Part shown: in pieces, positions 42,797 through 51,037 of the stretch | Layout: every line of letters starts with the position of its first letter | Position numbering within the stretch: the stretch's first letter is position 1 | Source: Bacteroidota bacterium | Lineage (GTDB): Bacteria; Bacteroidota; Bacteroidia; Chitinophagales; Saprospiraceae | Assembly: GCA_029557915.1 (NCBI GenBank) | Contig: JAKQHS010000131.1 | Coordinates: 1-64,000 of the forward strand | Length of the DNA stretch: 64,000 nt | Direction: 5' to 3' | Program-made: the position numbers and the translations under genes | Notes under the pieces: generated by a model | Told to the model about the DNA's origin: nothing | What the model saw: the letters and a program-made list of their open reading frames with translations, nothing else | Databases searched by the model: none

Positions 42797-43993
42797 ATGA
42801 TTAAGGCTCATCTTGCTCGGTTGCCGGAAAGAAAGGGATACCCTCTGTTTAAGCTATTGTCGATCACTTTTATCGTTCTGTTTTCAGAAGCTTGTCGTTA
42901 CGAACAAATTCCACAAAAATTCAGTATAAGAGTGGATTCCAGCCTGGGGACGGATATCGCAGACTTGTTTTTATCCGTGGAATATTTGCCGCTGTCGAAA
43001 TCGCCGAACCCATTTCACAGCATTGACCAACTGAGAATATCGGCAGACTGGATCTACCTATTGATCAGCCAGGCGGGAGAGGGTCAGTCTGAAGTGATGA
43101 TCTTTGGGCGGGATGACGGTCATTATTTTCGTTCAATAAAGGGAGGATTTTCAGGACCCTATGATATAAGGTTCATAAGTTGTATTGATATTTACAAGAA
43201 CCGGCTCTATGTCATGGATCCGTTACAATCGAGGATTTTTGTATATGACGAACAGGGAGTCCGACTTACCGGATTATCCGTCCCGGATGAGTATCGTAAG
43301 TTCGCTGTATTGAATGAACATGTTTTAATCCTCGATTCCGATGAGGCGCCGACAGCCTCGGGGACCAGGCTATTGTATTTTAACACTCAAAATGGAAAGT
43401 CCATGCCGCTCCGTCACAATGGAAAAGTCCAAAGCGGGATGGCCTGGGAAAGATTCTTCCGCAAATCCAATTCAGATCTTTTGTTTTACACGGCCCACGA
43501 TCCCAACGTATACCAAATTAAAGAGTCCGGCTCGGATACCCTCTATCGTTTTGATTTTGGCACCAGGCTGATCCTGGAATCAGATATCCCTCCCAATATA
43601 AATACCAAGCTGACGATGTTGAATGACTTGATGGATGAAGGGAGAAGATTCACCACCATGTTTAGCTTTATGGATTTTAACAGCACCCTTTTCTTCACGT
43701 ATTATTTAAATAACCATATGCGATTTGTCAGGGTTGCTATCCGGGACAGCGGCTATCGGACAGATCAGTTTGAGTTTAAACGAAATACCCTGGATGGCGG
43801 ACCTTTGCCCGATCTGCCTCCTTTGGGATATACTGATTTTGGAGAAATGGTATTTGTTTATGATGCGGAATATGTATACCACCTGTGCCAGGACAAATCC
43901 GGAAATAAAAGGAAGTCGCCCGACCTGATCGCATTGTGCAATAAAATAAAGATTGAAGATAAGCCGGTGCTTGCGTTTTATAGAATGAAATAA
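42797..43993 (+). CDS. 6-bladed beta-propeller lipoprotein
   Basis: The protein has 398 residues with lipobox LFSEACRYEQ. The start of the mature part, LFLSVEYLPLSKSPNPFHSIDQLRI-type, followed by IYKNRLYVMDPLQSRIFVYDEQG, is a hallmark of the Bacteroidota 6-bladed beta-propeller family. Composition is closer to the housekeeping genes than the flanking DUF4221-like genes. It begins 110 bp after the decayed lipoprotein copy and ends 7 bp before the next gene, so those two are probably co-transcribed. No ligand is known. Confidence 0.75.
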   Translation: MIKAHLARLPERKGYPLFKLLSITFIVLFSEACRYEQIPQKFSIRVDSSLGTDIADLFLSVEYLPLSKSPNPFHSIDQLRISADWIYLLISQAGEGQSEVMIFGRDDGHYFRSIKGGFSGPYDIRFISCIDIYKNRLYVMDPLQSRIFVYDEQGVRLTGLSVPDEYRKFAVLNEHVLILDSDEAPTASGTRLLYFNTQNGKSMPLRHNGKVQSGMAWERFFRKSNSDLLFYTAHDPNVYQIKESGSDTLYRFDFGTRLILESDIPPNINTKLTMLNDLMDEGRRFTTMFSFMDFNSTLFFTYYLNNHMRFVRVAIRDSGYRTDQFEFKRNTLDGGPLPDLPPLGYTDFGEMVFVYDAEYVYHLCQDKSGNKRKSPDLIALCNKIKIEDKPVLAFYRMK

Positions 43994-44000
43994 TGGGTTT

Positions 44001-45308
44001 ATGAAGTACTTAATATTATTTGTTTTGAATTTTTTTAGTTTCCTGAATTGCAATGATCCAGTTCAAAAAATAAAAAAAGTCACTTTAATTAATTTTTTAT
44101 TTTTTTCATTATTCATGGTGGCTATATTAACGCTGTTTGGCTGTAAAAAACCTTTAAATAATGAGGTTATAGAAGTTAAAACAATAAATAATTTCCGTAT
44201 TGATACGATATTCCTATTAGCAGCAAACTCAAAATTCGTGAATCCGAGAACATACAAAATAGTTAATAATAATTATTTTATGGACACAGAAGTTACTTCT
44301 ATTGGAAACATTGTAGATAAGAAGCTTTATATATTTGATTTTAAAGAAAGGAAATTAGTTAAGACGATTCAACTTTATTCTGAAGGTCCAAATACCACAA
44401 TTTATGGTGGTTATAACGTTTATCATCACATTATTAATGATAACACGATAATAATTATCGATGCTCCATCCGGTAAAATAAGCAGAATCAATTCAGAAGG
44501 CATAAAACTTAAATCTTTTGATATTCCAGTTGTTGGAAACAATAGTTATGGTTTATTTATTGATTTTATGATTCAAGGGGTTTACGCAAATAATTTATTT
44601 TTATATCCAGTAGCTCCCTGGGGTGTATTTCCAGAAACAGTTGAAGACCTTAATGTATTGGACCTATTTCATTTATTATCCATTGATTTCAATAAAAACC
44701 ACGTAAATTTTAAGATTAAAAGGTCGAACCTGTATACATTAGATAAATTATATTATTTAGAAAATTGTTGTCAAACAAATTTTATTGCCAATAACCGGGA
44801 TGTAGAATTATTTATTTCCGATTGTTTTAATCCTGAAATTTCAGTTTATTCGTTAATCGGTTTAAACAAAAAAACAAACTTTATTATGAAATCCAATGAG
44901 TTCAAAAACGTTCCTCCATATTATAAAAAATTTACAAGTTCTGAATTTAGTAATTTACCTGCCCAGAGCTTTCGGGAAATATTGGAATTCGGCCATAAAA
45001 ATCCATCTTATGCTCAATTGCATGTGGACACATTTAACAATTTGATCATACGACAAGCCAAATTGGGTATGAGTGAAGAAAATTATTATGAGGATAGGAC
45101 AAAATGGGCCCACTCTTTAATTTTACATGATCTTACTACGCTTAAATTTATCAATGAATTAAAGATAAACAAGGATGAACATCTTGATATTAACTTTTTA
45201 GACGGTTTTATGACTTCGGAAGGCTTGGTTTTTCCATTTAAAGTCATTCAAAGTAAGGAAAATGAGGATATTTTACAATTTGCAAAAATTACCTTTTTAC
45301 CGGAATAA
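44001..45308 (+). CDS. DUF4221-like propeller lipoprotein (paralogue 3)
   Basis: The protein has 435 residues from the ATG at 44001. It has two signal-like segments in tandem: one ending FLNCNDP and a second ending LTLFGCKKPLN about 30 residues later, so it may have arisen by fusion, or the first ATG may not be used. The core repeats the paralogue pattern: KLYIFDFKERKLVKTIQLY, EGPNTTIYGGYNVYHH, FMIQGVYANNLFLYPV, CCQTNFI, LIIRQAKLGMSEENY and GFMTSEGLVFPF. AT-rich. It follows the 6-bladed propeller gene by 7 bp. Function unknown. Confidence 0.72.
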   Translation: MKYLILFVLNFFSFLNCNDPVQKIKKVTLINFLFFSLFMVAILTLFGCKKPLNNEVIEVKTINNFRIDTIFLLAANSKFVNPRTYKIVNNNYFMDTEVTSIGNIVDKKLYIFDFKERKLVKTIQLYSEGPNTTIYGGYNVYHHIINDNTIIIIDAPSGKISRINSEGIKLKSFDIPVVGNNSYGLFIDFMIQGVYANNLFLYPVAPWGVFPETVEDLNVLDLFHLLSIDFNKNHVNFKIKRSNLYTLDKLYYLENCCQTNFIANNRDVELFISDCFNPEISVYSLIGLNKKTNFIMKSNEFKNVPPYYKKFTSSEFSNLPAQSFREILEFGHKNPSYAQLHVDTFNNLIIRQAKLGMSEENYYEDRTKWAHSLILHDLTTLKFINELKINKDEHLDINFLDGFMTSEGLVFPFKVIQSKENEDILQFAKITFLPE

Positions 45309-45351
45309 TTGGCAAGTAAATTATTACCAAGTACCTTAAAGCGTATTTTCC

Positions 45352-46422
45352 TTACTCATACATTACCATTGCTTCATGGGCCAGTTGGAGGTTATTGGTT
45401 GTGATCACCCGGTCTCCAGGCTTGAGGCCGCTGAGTATTTCTACAACGATTCCATTATTGCGCCCTGCCTCTACATAATTCCATTTTGCCTGGTTATTTT
45501 CCACAGTAAATACCACCTGGCGGTTTCCACGTACCACCAGGGCCTCTTTGGGCACCTGGAGGGATTTTCGAACGGGTATTTTAATGACCGCCAGTCCATG
45601 CATGCCCGGGTATAGTTTATTGTTCCAGCTTCCCTGGACTTTTACGGCCACCAGGGACATCCCGTTTTGGTCCACCTGGGGATTGATTCTATGAACCATT
45701 CCTTTTACGGTTGAACCAGGATCTGCAACCGGCAAGATATCCGCGCTTTGGCCAATCCGGATTTGAGGAAGATCCGCTTCAAGCACCTGGCATTCGATCA
45801 GGAGGCTGTGGCTGAGCAAGGTGAACAATTCGTTTCCGGCTTGCACATATTGACCGGCCAGGTGTTTAGTATCAGCCACTTTCCCACTGAAAGGGGCAAG
45901 GATCACGGCTTTGCGGATGGTCTGTTCAAGGTCCTTCAGTTCCAGTTCTGCCAAAGCCAGGCCGCTGGAAATATGCAGTTTTTTCCGGACAGTCAGTTTC
46001 TCCGCTTCATCCATCCCGAGGAAGAGTTTTTCATAGCCCAGGAGCTGGCTCTCAAATTCCTTTTCCGCCAGATACCGTTTGATTTCGAGGGCGGCCCTCC
46101 TGGATGCAAGGTCAATGGTATCCAGTTGAAGGATGACTTCACCGGCCTGAATAACTTCGCCATTGGTCGCTCTGGTATTGAGTACGCGGCCATTGGTTTC
46201 AGCTGTCAACTTTAAGGCTTTTTCCGCTTTAAAGATCCCATTGGCTTCGACCCGGTATTCAAACCATCCTTCCGTGCATAGCGCCGTCCTGACCGGAGTG
46301 GCGGTGGTATCCCTCGTTGAGTTTACCAGAGGAGGCTCGGACGGATCTGCAGGGGTCTTGCAGGCTCCCAAAAAGTTTAAAAAATAAAGCAGGATAAAGA
46401 GGTTACGGTGCCGTATATTCAT
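45352..46422 (-). CDS. RND periplasmic adaptor (HlyD/AcrA-type lipoprotein)
   Basis: The protein has 356 residues with lipobox FLGACKTP. It contains the biotinyl-lipoyl-like halves (ALKLTAETNGRVLNTRATNGEVIQAGEVILQLD and APFSGKVADTKHLAGQYVQAG), an alpha hairpin between them, a beta-barrel (DILPVADPGSTVKGMVHRI) and a membrane-proximal domain. It links an RND pump to a TolC duct. It is divergent from RND permease 2 across a 97-bp shared promoter region and is the only adaptor in the window, so it may serve both permeases. Confidence 0.88.
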   Translation of the reverse strand: MNIRHRNLFILLYFLNFLGACKTPADPSEPPLVNSTRDTTATPVRTALCTEGWFEYRVEANGIFKAEKALKLTAETNGRVLNTRATNGEVIQAGEVILQLDTIDLASRRAALEIKRYLAEKEFESQLLGYEKLFLGMDEAEKLTVRKKLHISSGLALAELELKDLEQTIRKAVILAPFSGKVADTKHLAGQYVQAGNELFTLLSHSLLIECQVLEADLPQIRIGQSADILPVADPGSTVKGMVHRINPQVDQNGMSLVAVKVQGSWNNKLYPGMHGLAVIKIPVRKSLQVPKEALVVRGNRQVVFTVENNQAKWNYVEAGRNNGIVVEILSGLKPGDRVITTNNLQLAHEAMVMYE

Positions 46423-46519
46423 AAGGTTAAAATAATAAAAATCAGGGATTCCACCGGGCCTGCCGACTGGTTAAATAAAACGGTAAACCCTGATTAAATT
46501 TTGGAAATGACGGACACCT
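46423..46519. promoter_or_regulatory. Divergent promoter region, adaptor/RND permease 2
   Basis: The two divergent starts are 97 bp apart. AT-rich stretches occur on both sides (AAAATAATAAAAAT; TTAAATAAAACGG), but no clear TAnnTTTG box or palindrome could be assigned. Confidence 0.35.
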
Positions 46520-49500
46520 ATGGTCAGCCCTTTCAGGACCGTATTTATATTTATCATCCTTGGAATACTGGGAGGCTTCAGCATTCCATATCTCAGCATT
46601 GATTTATTTCCGAAGGAGGCTTCCGACCGGCTGAAAGTACAGGTGGCTTTGCCGGGTCATCCCCCTGAACTGGTAGAATCCATGGTCACCCAGGCACTTG
46701 AAAACGCCTTTTCAGGCCTTCCCGGATTAAAATCGCTGAATTCGGTATCCTATTATGACCGGGCGGACATCGAGCTGATTTATAATAAAGGCCGGGATTT
46801 GGATTTGGCCCGGTTTGAATTGGCCGCCATGCTCAGGAGGGTATTTCCAGGCTTGCCGGCCGGCGCCTCTTATCCTGAAATTTTGGCCCATGGCGGGAAT
46901 ACCGATGCTGTCAACAGATTTGAAGCGCCGTTTTTGATCTACTCCATTCGGGCGCCGGCCCAGCCTTTTTCGATCCGGAACGAGGCAGATAAATTATTCA
47001 GGAAGGAATTTGCAGGCGTCCCCGGCCTGAAAGAGGTAAAGATTACCGGCACGGAAGACCTTCAGCTGGTCATCCGGTATGATTTGAAACAATGCGGGGC
47101 CTATGGAATCAGTCCGGGAGAGATTTTGAACGCAGTAGGCAAACAATACCGGGTAAGTTATCCGGGCGTTTATACCGATCAGGATGGGAGCGCATATTTT
47201 CTCAAGGTGGGCCGGGCGGAAACAGGCCTGTCCGGGCTTGAGAACCTGATCCTGCCCGCAGGTGATCAATCCATCAAGCTCAGGGATATTGCAGAGGTAT
47301 TCATCGAAGAACAACCTGTGCAGGGACATTACCGGGTGAATGGGCAAAACAGCGTCAACCTGATGTTTTTTGCACAGGAAGGAAGCAACCGGATCCTGCT
47401 GGCCCGAGAAATCCGTGAAAAAATGGCCTCCATGGCTGATCTTCTGCCTTCCGGGTACCGGGCTGACCTGGTGAAGGACGAGACCGTATTTCTTTCCGAA
47501 GAATTGAATAAAAACTACAAAAGGAGCCTGGCCGCCCTGGCGGTACTGATCGTTTTTTTAATCCTGGGTTACAGAAGCTGGAGGCACCTGGTCATATTGA
47601 TCCTTACCCTGGTCATCAACCTGGCCCTGACCGCGCTGGCGTGCCGGATCTTGTCCATCCCTGTCCATTTGTATTCGATTGCCGGCCTGGCCATATCCTT
47701 TGGGATCATGATTGACAACAGCATCCTTACCCTGGACTATTTTCATCAATACCGGAGCCGGCACGTATTCCTCGCCGTGTTGGGAGCCACCCTCACCACG
47801 GTCGCAGCCCTGTTGTTTGTATTCCTGCTTCCCGAAGAAATGAAACGCAACCTCGTTGATTTCTCGGCCATGGTAAGCATCGCGCTGGTCGTTTCACTCG
47901 CAGTATCCCTTTGGTTTACCCCGGGACTCTACCAATTGTTCTATCCGGAAAGCCGGCAGGCAGACCGGAGGTCCGGCATGGAGGGCACCGGTTTGTCCGG
48001 GGTGACCTTATTTTATTTCAACAGTATTCGCTTGTTGGCCAGGTTCAGGAAAACCTTCCTCGTATCGGTGGTATTGATGTTTGGGCTTCCTTTGTTTATG
48101 CTGCCTTCTTCCTGGCCGGGTAAGGAATGGTATAATAAAACGATAGGGAACACATGGTACCAGGAACACCTCCGGCCTACTATCGACCGGATCACCGGAG
48201 GGGCCCTCCGGTTGTTTGTCCGCGAAGTATACGAAAGGTCAGGGTACCGGGATCCCCAAAGGACCCGGTTATATATCAGCGCCCAGCTTGGCCCAGGAAA
48301 CACCCTTGACCAGTTGAATGTCATCCTGAGTCAGTTTGAAATATACCTGAAAGAGGTGGAGGGCATTGATCGTTATGTGACCTCCATAATTTCCGGACAA
48401 TATGGCTTTATAGAAATCAGTTTCTTACCGGAATTTGAACACGGCATCCTGCCCTGGCGGCTGAAGAGCCAGTTGACCTCCAAAGCCACGGACTGGAGTG
48501 CGGTGGAGTGGGGAATTTTTGGGGTAGGCCAGGGTTTCAGCACCATGCGGCAGGATCAGATCCCGTTATTCCGGGTATTGATGAAAGGTTATAACAACAG
48601 GGAATTGGAGCATCAGGCCCAGCTCCTGAAGGAGCGCTTGCTTGCCCACCCGAGAATTCAAAAAGTGAACACCAATGAACGGTTAAACTGGAATGAGAAA
48701 GCCAGCCTGGAATACCTCCTGACCCTGGATGAGCAGGCTATGGCGGCCGGGCGAATGGATAAACAAAGCTTGTTTAGCTCCTTGCGAAACCTCAGTCAGC
48801 CCATATCTACCGGCCAGGTGATTGAGCTTGGAGACAAGTCCTATCCCCTGGTCATGCGTGAAGCCGGCACGCAGGAGTATGATCTCTGGGATCTGAAAAA
48901 CAAGGCCCTGCAGGGGGACACAGCCAGGGCTTTTAAGCTTGGAAAATTGTCCGGGCTGGCACTGGTGCCCACTGCCAGTGCGGTGCACAAAGAAGACAGG
49001 CAGTATATCCGGCTGGTCGCTTTTGAATACCTGGGCAGCGAGTATTTCGGATCAAAATATCTTGACCAGGTATTGGTCGAAATGAAATCACTTCTTCCTC
49101 CGGGTTACGAGGCCAGCAGGAAACGGGGACGATGGGGGTACGGCAGCCAGGCTAAACCTTATGGAATTCTCCTGCTCATAATCCTGGCCAATTTTTTTAT
49201 TTGTGCTTTATTGTTCGAGCACCTGGTCTTGCCGTTTTATATCATCCTGATGATCCCCGTTTCCTTCACCGGTTTGTTCCTGACCTTTGCCTGGGGTGAT
49301 TTTTATTTTGACCAGGGAGGTTATGCGGCTTTTGTGATGCTGACCGGGCTCGTGGTGAATGCAGCCATATTTATTGTACACGACTATCAACAGGCTGTAA
49401 AACAAAATCCGGGACTGCCTGGCAACTCATTGTTGATTCTCGTAATAGCCAACCGGTCGCGCACCATTCTGCTTACGACCATTGCGGCTGCCAGCAGTTT

Positions 49501-49648
49501 GTTGCCTTTTATCTGGGAAGGTCAGAATGAGGTATTCTGGTTTTCATTGGCTGTTGGGGTCCTGGGTGGATTGAGCTTTTCTATGTTTGCCGTTTTTATC
49601 GCGCTTCCGGTATTGATCTGGAACCATTCAGAAAGTTTTCCAAAATAA
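46520..49648 (+). CDS. RND-family efflux permease 2
   Basis: The protein has 1,042 residues with the twelve-helix, two-porter RND layout. TM1 reads TVFIFIILGILGGFSIPYL, followed by the FPKEASDRLKVQVALPGHPPELVES segment of the family. The TM4 site is SFGIMIDNSILTLDYF, again Asp-Asn in place of Asp-Asp, as in permease 1. The second half has the VMLTGLVVNAAIFIVHDYQQ helix with no acidic pair. The segment between TM6 and TM7 is unusual in length. A hybrid pump with permease 1, in the manner of MdtB/MdtC, is possible but unproven. It is followed by array D. Confidence 0.88.
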   Translation: MVSPFRTVFIFIILGILGGFSIPYLSIDLFPKEASDRLKVQVALPGHPPELVESMVTQALENAFSGLPGLKSLNSVSYYDRADIELIYNKGRDLDLARFELAAMLRRVFPGLPAGASYPEILAHGGNTDAVNRFEAPFLIYSIRAPAQPFSIRNEADKLFRKEFAGVPGLKEVKITGTEDLQLVIRYDLKQCGAYGISPGEILNAVGKQYRVSYPGVYTDQDGSAYFLKVGRAETGLSGLENLILPAGDQSIKLRDIAEVFIEEQPVQGHYRVNGQNSVNLMFFAQEGSNRILLAREIREKMASMADLLPSGYRADLVKDETVFLSEELNKNYKRSLAALAVLIVFLILGYRSWRHLVILILTLVINLALTALACRILSIPVHLYSIAGLAISFGIMIDNSILTLDYFHQYRSRHVFLAVLGATLTTVAALLFVFLLPEEMKRNLVDFSAMVSIALVVSLAVSLWFTPGLYQLFYPESRQADRRSGMEGTGLSGVTLFYFNSIRLLARFRKTFLVSVVLMFGLPLFMLPSSWPGKEWYNKTIGNTWYQEHLRPTIDRITGGALRLFVREVYERSGYRDPQRTRLYISAQLGPGNTLDQLNVILSQFEIYLKEVEGIDRYVTSIISGQYGFIEISFLPEFEHGILPWRLKSQLTSKATDWSAVEWGIFGVGQGFSTMRQDQIPLFRVLMKGYNNRELEHQAQLLKERLLAHPRIQKVNTNERLNWNEKASLEYLLTLDEQAMAAGRMDKQSLFSSLRNLSQPISTGQVIELGDKSYPLVMREAGTQEYDLWDLKNKALQGDTARAFKLGKLSGLALVPTASAVHKEDRQYIRLVAFEYLGSEYFGSKYLDQVLVEMKSLLPPGYEASRKRGRWGYGSQAKPYGILLLIILANFFICALLFEHLVLPFYIILMIPVSFTGLFLTFAWGDFYFDQGGYAAFVMLTGLVVNAAIFIVHDYQQAVKQNPGLPGNSLLILVIANRSRTILLTTIAAASSLLPFIWEGQNEVFWFSLAVGVLGGLSFSMFAVFIALPVLIWNHSESFPK

Positions 49649-49710
49649 ATTCCCACATTGACTGATTCTTTTTATGCCTATTGAAGAATTGGAGAGTAAT
49701 TTATGTTAAT

Positions 49711-49747
49711 CCAGTTATTTCCAGTTATTTCCAGTTATTTCCAGTTA
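49711..49747. repeat. CCAGTTATTT array D
   Basis: Three perfect units plus CCAGTTA, 62 bp after the RND permease stop. Confidence 0.95.
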
Positions 49748-49774
49748 ATAATTTAAAGGCAACAGTCAAATGAC

Positions 49775-49782
49775 TAAATTTA
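49775..49782 (+). promoter_or_regulatory. Putative -7 box D (TAAATTTA)
   Basis: TAAATTTA is 27 bp after the array, exactly as at loci A and B, and 86 bp before the ATG at 49869. It matches TAnnTTTG except for the last base. The GAAAACGG element is not recognisable here; only a weak GAGAACAAAGGGTCA resemblance is seen at about 49835-49849. Confidence 0.4.
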
Positions 49783-49868
49783 TTACATGTTCTTAGATAC
49801 ACTACAATCTGGCGCCAGGAACTTTCAAGTTTTGAGAACAAAGGGTCAATAAAACAAAACATACTGCA

Positions 49869-50990
49869 ATGGTATTGTTTTATAGAACTTTCATAATGAT
49901 TACTACCAGTGTATGGATGTGCACGTTTTTTTCATGCAAATGGGGTGACCAAGGGTATAGAAATGAAGAAAACTGTCATATGGATACGGGTTCTACGATC
50001 AATATAGATGTCAAGGACGCCCTGAATTCATATAAAACATCGTCCACGTTCTTAAATTTGGTTGTCGCTTATAATGGCATGAATCATTCCTTAGATCTGT
50101 TTAACATTAGTGATAAATCTTTTATCGCTTCTCATAAGCTTGAGTCCGACGGGCCCTTTGGATTAGGTATTATACGAAAGCTTCATTTTTATTCAACAGA
50201 CAGCATTTTTATATTTTCTGAAAATAAAGTTTTTATCTGCGATACTTCGTTTGATCACTGCTCTGCCATACCTCTTCCCGGGGAAACAAACCCTGTTTCC
50301 GGCTTCAACCCTGAAAGGTATTATATACACTGGGGGCTTCGTGGGGTCAATCCTTTTTATTTTAAAGGATCTGTTTACCTTCCCTGCATAAAGCTGGATG
50401 AAAAAACCGAAGCCGGCTTAAAACCACTCTGCTGCAAATACGACATTCCTTCCGGCTCAGCTGAAATGATAGATATCCCGGAAGAAATAAAAGGCCCGGA
50501 CACCTGGTATGGCATCCTTGACCAGGTAAATTATTCTCTCTTTGACTCCTTTTTGTATTTCGGATTTCGTTATTCTCCGGATATATACCGTTATGATTTA
50601 AATTCCAAAATATTTCAACCGGTTTATTTAAGCGATATCGGGGAGAATCCGCCGTCGAAAAGAGACGGATCCATGGATTATCCCGTATTTAATATCATGA
50701 ATTATTATACTTATCATGAATTAAAGATCACACCAGGCGGCACCCTGCAGGCAATATTTAATAAACCCGGGAAGGAAAGTCCCAAAACCGGCCGAAAAGT
50801 CATTAATGAAATGTTCCTCCGGGCCATTCATTTGGCGGATTCGCATAAATCAGCAGAAGAACTATTAATCCTTTCGAAATTAGATCCATTCAAAGGCATT
50901 CTATATAACAATGCCATATATTTTCCTTTAGATAAGCCCGACTCCGAGAACCTGATGAGGCTGCACGGTTATGAGTTGGTATGCAAATAG
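49869..50990 (+). CDS. DUF4221-like lipoprotein behind array D
   Basis: The protein has 373 residues with lipobox TFFSCKWGDQ. It is a diverged relative of the other propeller-like lipoproteins: SLDLFNISDKSFIASHKLESDGPFG corresponds to the EGPNT region, and a YHELKITPGGTLQAIF strand and a C-terminal KGILYNNAIYFPLDKPDSENLM follow. At this locus the lipoprotein occupies the place directly behind the repeat-promoter cassette that is held by a peptide at the other three. It is therefore probably under the same control although no peptide gene is present. Function unknown. Confidence 0.6.
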   Translation: MVLFYRTFIMITTSVWMCTFFSCKWGDQGYRNEENCHMDTGSTINIDVKDALNSYKTSSTFLNLVVAYNGMNHSLDLFNISDKSFIASHKLESDGPFGLGIIRKLHFYSTDSIFIFSENKVFICDTSFDHCSAIPLPGETNPVSGFNPERYYIHWGLRGVNPFYFKGSVYLPCIKLDEKTEAGLKPLCCKYDIPSGSAEMIDIPEEIKGPDTWYGILDQVNYSLFDSFLYFGFRYSPDIYRYDLNSKIFQPVYLSDIGENPPSKRDGSMDYPVFNIMNYYTYHELKITPGGTLQAIFNKPGKESPKTGRKVINEMFLRAIHLADSHKSAEELLILSKLDPFKGILYNNAIYFPLDKPDSENLMRLHGYELVCK

Positions 50991-51037
50991 TGATTGCAAT
51001 CGAATGGCCTTATTTAATTAAATTAATTCTTTAATTA

